Notes under the pieces: model-generated
What the model was told of the DNA's origin: nothing
The model's database searches: none
Seen by the model: the letters and a program-made list of their open reading frames with translations, nothing else
Position numbers and translations under genes: made by a program
IMG/VR virus record: IMGVR_UViG_3300017613_001904
Location: 1 to 34,745 of that record
Direction: 5' to 3' (one strand)
Length of the DNA: 34,745 bases
Origin: a virus
Part shown: positions 33,716-34,745 of the stretch, in pieces
Position numbering within the stretch: the stretch's first letter is position 1
Layout: each line of letters starts with the position of its first letter

Positions 33716-34049
33716 ACTTGCAGATGAGACATATGCTTTTTTGAGAAAAACATTTCCTCATAATATCATAACGAGAGAATATTATGTGAAGTATGGCAAC
33801 ACAAGGCTGTTTTTTGATTTTTATATCAAGGATTTGGGTGTGTTAATAGAGGTGCAAGGACGTCAGCACGATGAGTTCGTCAAGCACTTTCATAATGATA
33901 GAGAAACTTTTTTCGCGTCTAAGAAAAGAGACAATTTGAAGAAAGAGTATTGCGAAAAGAGGGGCTTTGTGTTATTAGAAATAAGAAGTGCCAAAGAATT
34001 GGATAGGGAAAAATTTATAGAACGAGCACGTAAGGAAATAACATCATGA
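33708..34049 (+). CDS. Small PD-(D/E)XK-like nuclease
   Basis: This 113-residue protein has RLFFDFYIKDLGVLIEVQGRQ in outline, placing D37 and E48-V-Q50 as the likely metal-binding acidic residues, with the QGRQH signature typical of small Vsr/DUF559-like nucleases. A following K-KRDNLKKEYCEKRG helix and FVLLEIR strand complete the fold pattern. The usual Lys of (D/E)xK is Gln here, a variation known in this superfamily. The start overlaps the recA stop by 8 bases (ATGAGTAA) and its stop overlaps the next ATG (ATGA). Encoded beside recA, it may process recombination intermediates or nick DNA. A homing-type or mismatch-repair role is an alternative. No catalytic activity can be proved from sequence alone. 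Confidence 0.65.
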   Translation: MSKLADETYAFLRKTFPHNIITREYYVKYGNTRLFFDFYIKDLGVLIEVQGRQHDEFVKHFHNDRETFFASKKRDNLKKEYCEKRGFVLLEIRSAKELDREKFIERARKEITS

Positions 34050-34312
34050 CAGAAATAATAATTCCAGGACAAAAAGATCCGCATGACCCTGATATGTGTA
34101 AAGATTGTCCTGACTTTGTTCCTTTGAAGGATGGGACAATTCACGGAGATCAAAAGTATTGCAACTTGTCGTTCGCTTGTAAACAAATAGGCATGTTGGG
34201 TCAGTGGGTAGAGATAGAAGATAAAGATGGTAAGATTATATCGAGAGATTATCTTTGCACAGGTAAGAGACCTATATGGGAAGACAGATCTGAAGATTCA
34301 AAGGCGACTTAA
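34046..34312 (+). CDS. Small Cys-containing hypothetical protein
   Basis: This 88-residue protein starts in an ATGA overlap with the nuclease gene. C18 and C21 (MCKDCPD), C39, C45 and C71, with His at 13 and 33, could form a metal site, but the spacing does not fit a standard zinc ribbon exactly. The protein is acidic and soluble, without membrane segments. Cotranslation with recA and the nuclease suggests a DNA-metabolism accessory role; the family is not recognised. Confidence 0.5.
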   Translation: MTEIIIPGQKDPHDPDMCKDCPDFVPLKDGTIHGDQKYCNLSFACKQIGMLGQWVEIEDKDGKIISRDYLCTGKRPIWEDRSEDSKAT

Positions 34313-34315
34313 ATT

Positions 34316-34745
34316 ATGAATGACATAAATAAATATCTAAATGACAGGTCAAAAGAATTAATGGTTCATAAGATGCCTCGTAACGAGAGTCTTATGGATG
34401 AAATATTTGCGTTTGACCCAAGAAATTTAGAAGCTACGTCATCCGCAGATATTAGTAAGTACGCTATCGGTCTTGCGCAGTTCTTAATTTTTTTCTCGTC
34501 GCAAATTAATTCGACCAAGGTAAAATTAATACAGAAAAATAGAGTGATAGATACCTACATCAATCAATCAGATATAAAAGCAAAGACCAAAGCTGAAAAG
34601 CGTTATAAGGTAATAAATGAAAATCCAGAGTTGAAGCAGATAGAAACTGATATAGAAGCGCTCGAAGCCGAAATAAAGATGACAGAAAACTTGGAGAAGT
34701 ATTACATAGAATTAATCAACGCATTAAAGCGTGAACTGACTAGGA
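34316..34745 (+). CDS. Helical protein, possible UvsY-like recombination mediator (partial, runs off the right edge)
   Basis: Starting at the ATG at 34316, 3 bases after the previous stop, 143 residues are readable before the window ends. Residues ~46-60 (SKYAIGLAQFLIFFSSQ) are followed by a Lys-rich helix (INSTKVKLIQKNRVI), TKAEKRYKVI, and a long charged coiled coil ending YYIELINALKREL. This order (an aromatic-hydrophobic helix, Lys-rich DNA-facing helices, then a terminal helix) resembles the layout of T4 UvsY, which loads UvsX on single-stranded DNA. The position in a recA operon agrees. The similarity is one of pattern rather than clear identity, so the call is tentative; an unrelated coiled-coil protein is possible. 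There is no clear Shine-Dalgarno sequence beyond AAGGCGA, so translation is probably coupled. Confidence 0.5.
   Translation, partial: MNDINKYLNDRSKELMVHKMPRNESLMDEIFAFDPRNLEATSSADISKYAIGLAQFLIFFSSQINSTKVKLIQKNRVIDTYINQSDIKAKTKAEKRYKVINENPELKQIETDIEALEAEIKMTENLEKYYIELINALKRELTR

Noticed and set aside
1-34745. Diversity-generating retroelement acting on the fibre genes
   Set aside because: No reverse transcriptase and no template/variable repeat pair was seen, and no C-type-lectin-like variable end was recognised in the fibre proteins.
1-34745. CRISPR arrays, tRNA genes or insertion sequences
   Set aside because: Coding density leaves almost no space; no direct-repeat/spacer pattern, cloverleaf or transposase was seen.

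Overview
This window is a stretch of an AT-rich bacteriophage genome, probably a large tailed phage or prophage of a bacterium. All genes lie on the + strand, are packed end to end with strong AGGAGG-type ribosome binding sites, and often overlap or nearly touch. The reasons for calling it a phage are the very long modular adhesin-like proteins, a virus-style DNA-metabolism cluster downstream (thymidylate synthase, sliding clamp, RecA, small nuclease), and the absence of host housekeeping genes. A bacterial host is suggested by the bacterial-type clamp and RecA (rather than RadA) and by the Shine-Dalgarno signals. No terminase, portal, capsid or tail-sheath gene is visible, so the morphotype cannot be given.

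Region 1 (1-5950): the tail of an upstream gene, then three tandem paralogues that share a propeller-like N-terminal region with an inserted 'LGPxS' beta module, each followed by an invasin-like Ig domain. The third is extended by further Ig-like repeats, and the next small gene continues the same Ig theme.

Region 2 (5972-20331): a beta-rich 519-aa protein, a small unknown protein, a 1773-aa cysteine-rich protein, a small zinc-ribbon protein sharing a CDxYDGEG motif with it, and a 2245-aa fibre-like protein with discoidin (F5/8 type C) and laminin-G/concanavalin-like domains.

Region 3 (20344-30180): a two-propeller protein (kelch plus a second propeller), two paralogous DUF2341-LamG proteins interrupted at different loops by different guest domains (SPRY in one, discoidin in the other), a propeller protein between them, and a 655-aa protein dominated by an unusual 12-residue repeat [DN]-L-x-A-[YS]-[IV].

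Region 4 (30181-34745): after the only sizeable gap in the window (about 100 bases, with a TATAAT-like promoter candidate) comes a DNA-metabolism operon: an archaeal-type thymidylate synthase, DnaN sliding clamp, an unknown protein with a textbook clamp-binding peptide (QHDLF) at its N terminus, RecA, a small PD-(D/E)XK-like nuclease, a small Cys-containing protein, and the start of a protein whose architecture suggests a UvsY-like recombination mediator. The likely biology is about 30 kb devoted to recognising surface polysaccharide or glycoprotein on the host, followed by nucleotide synthesis, replication and recombination. The most striking items are the dodecapeptide solenoid-like protein, the nested domain insertions in the DUF2341 pair, and the predicted clamp partner.
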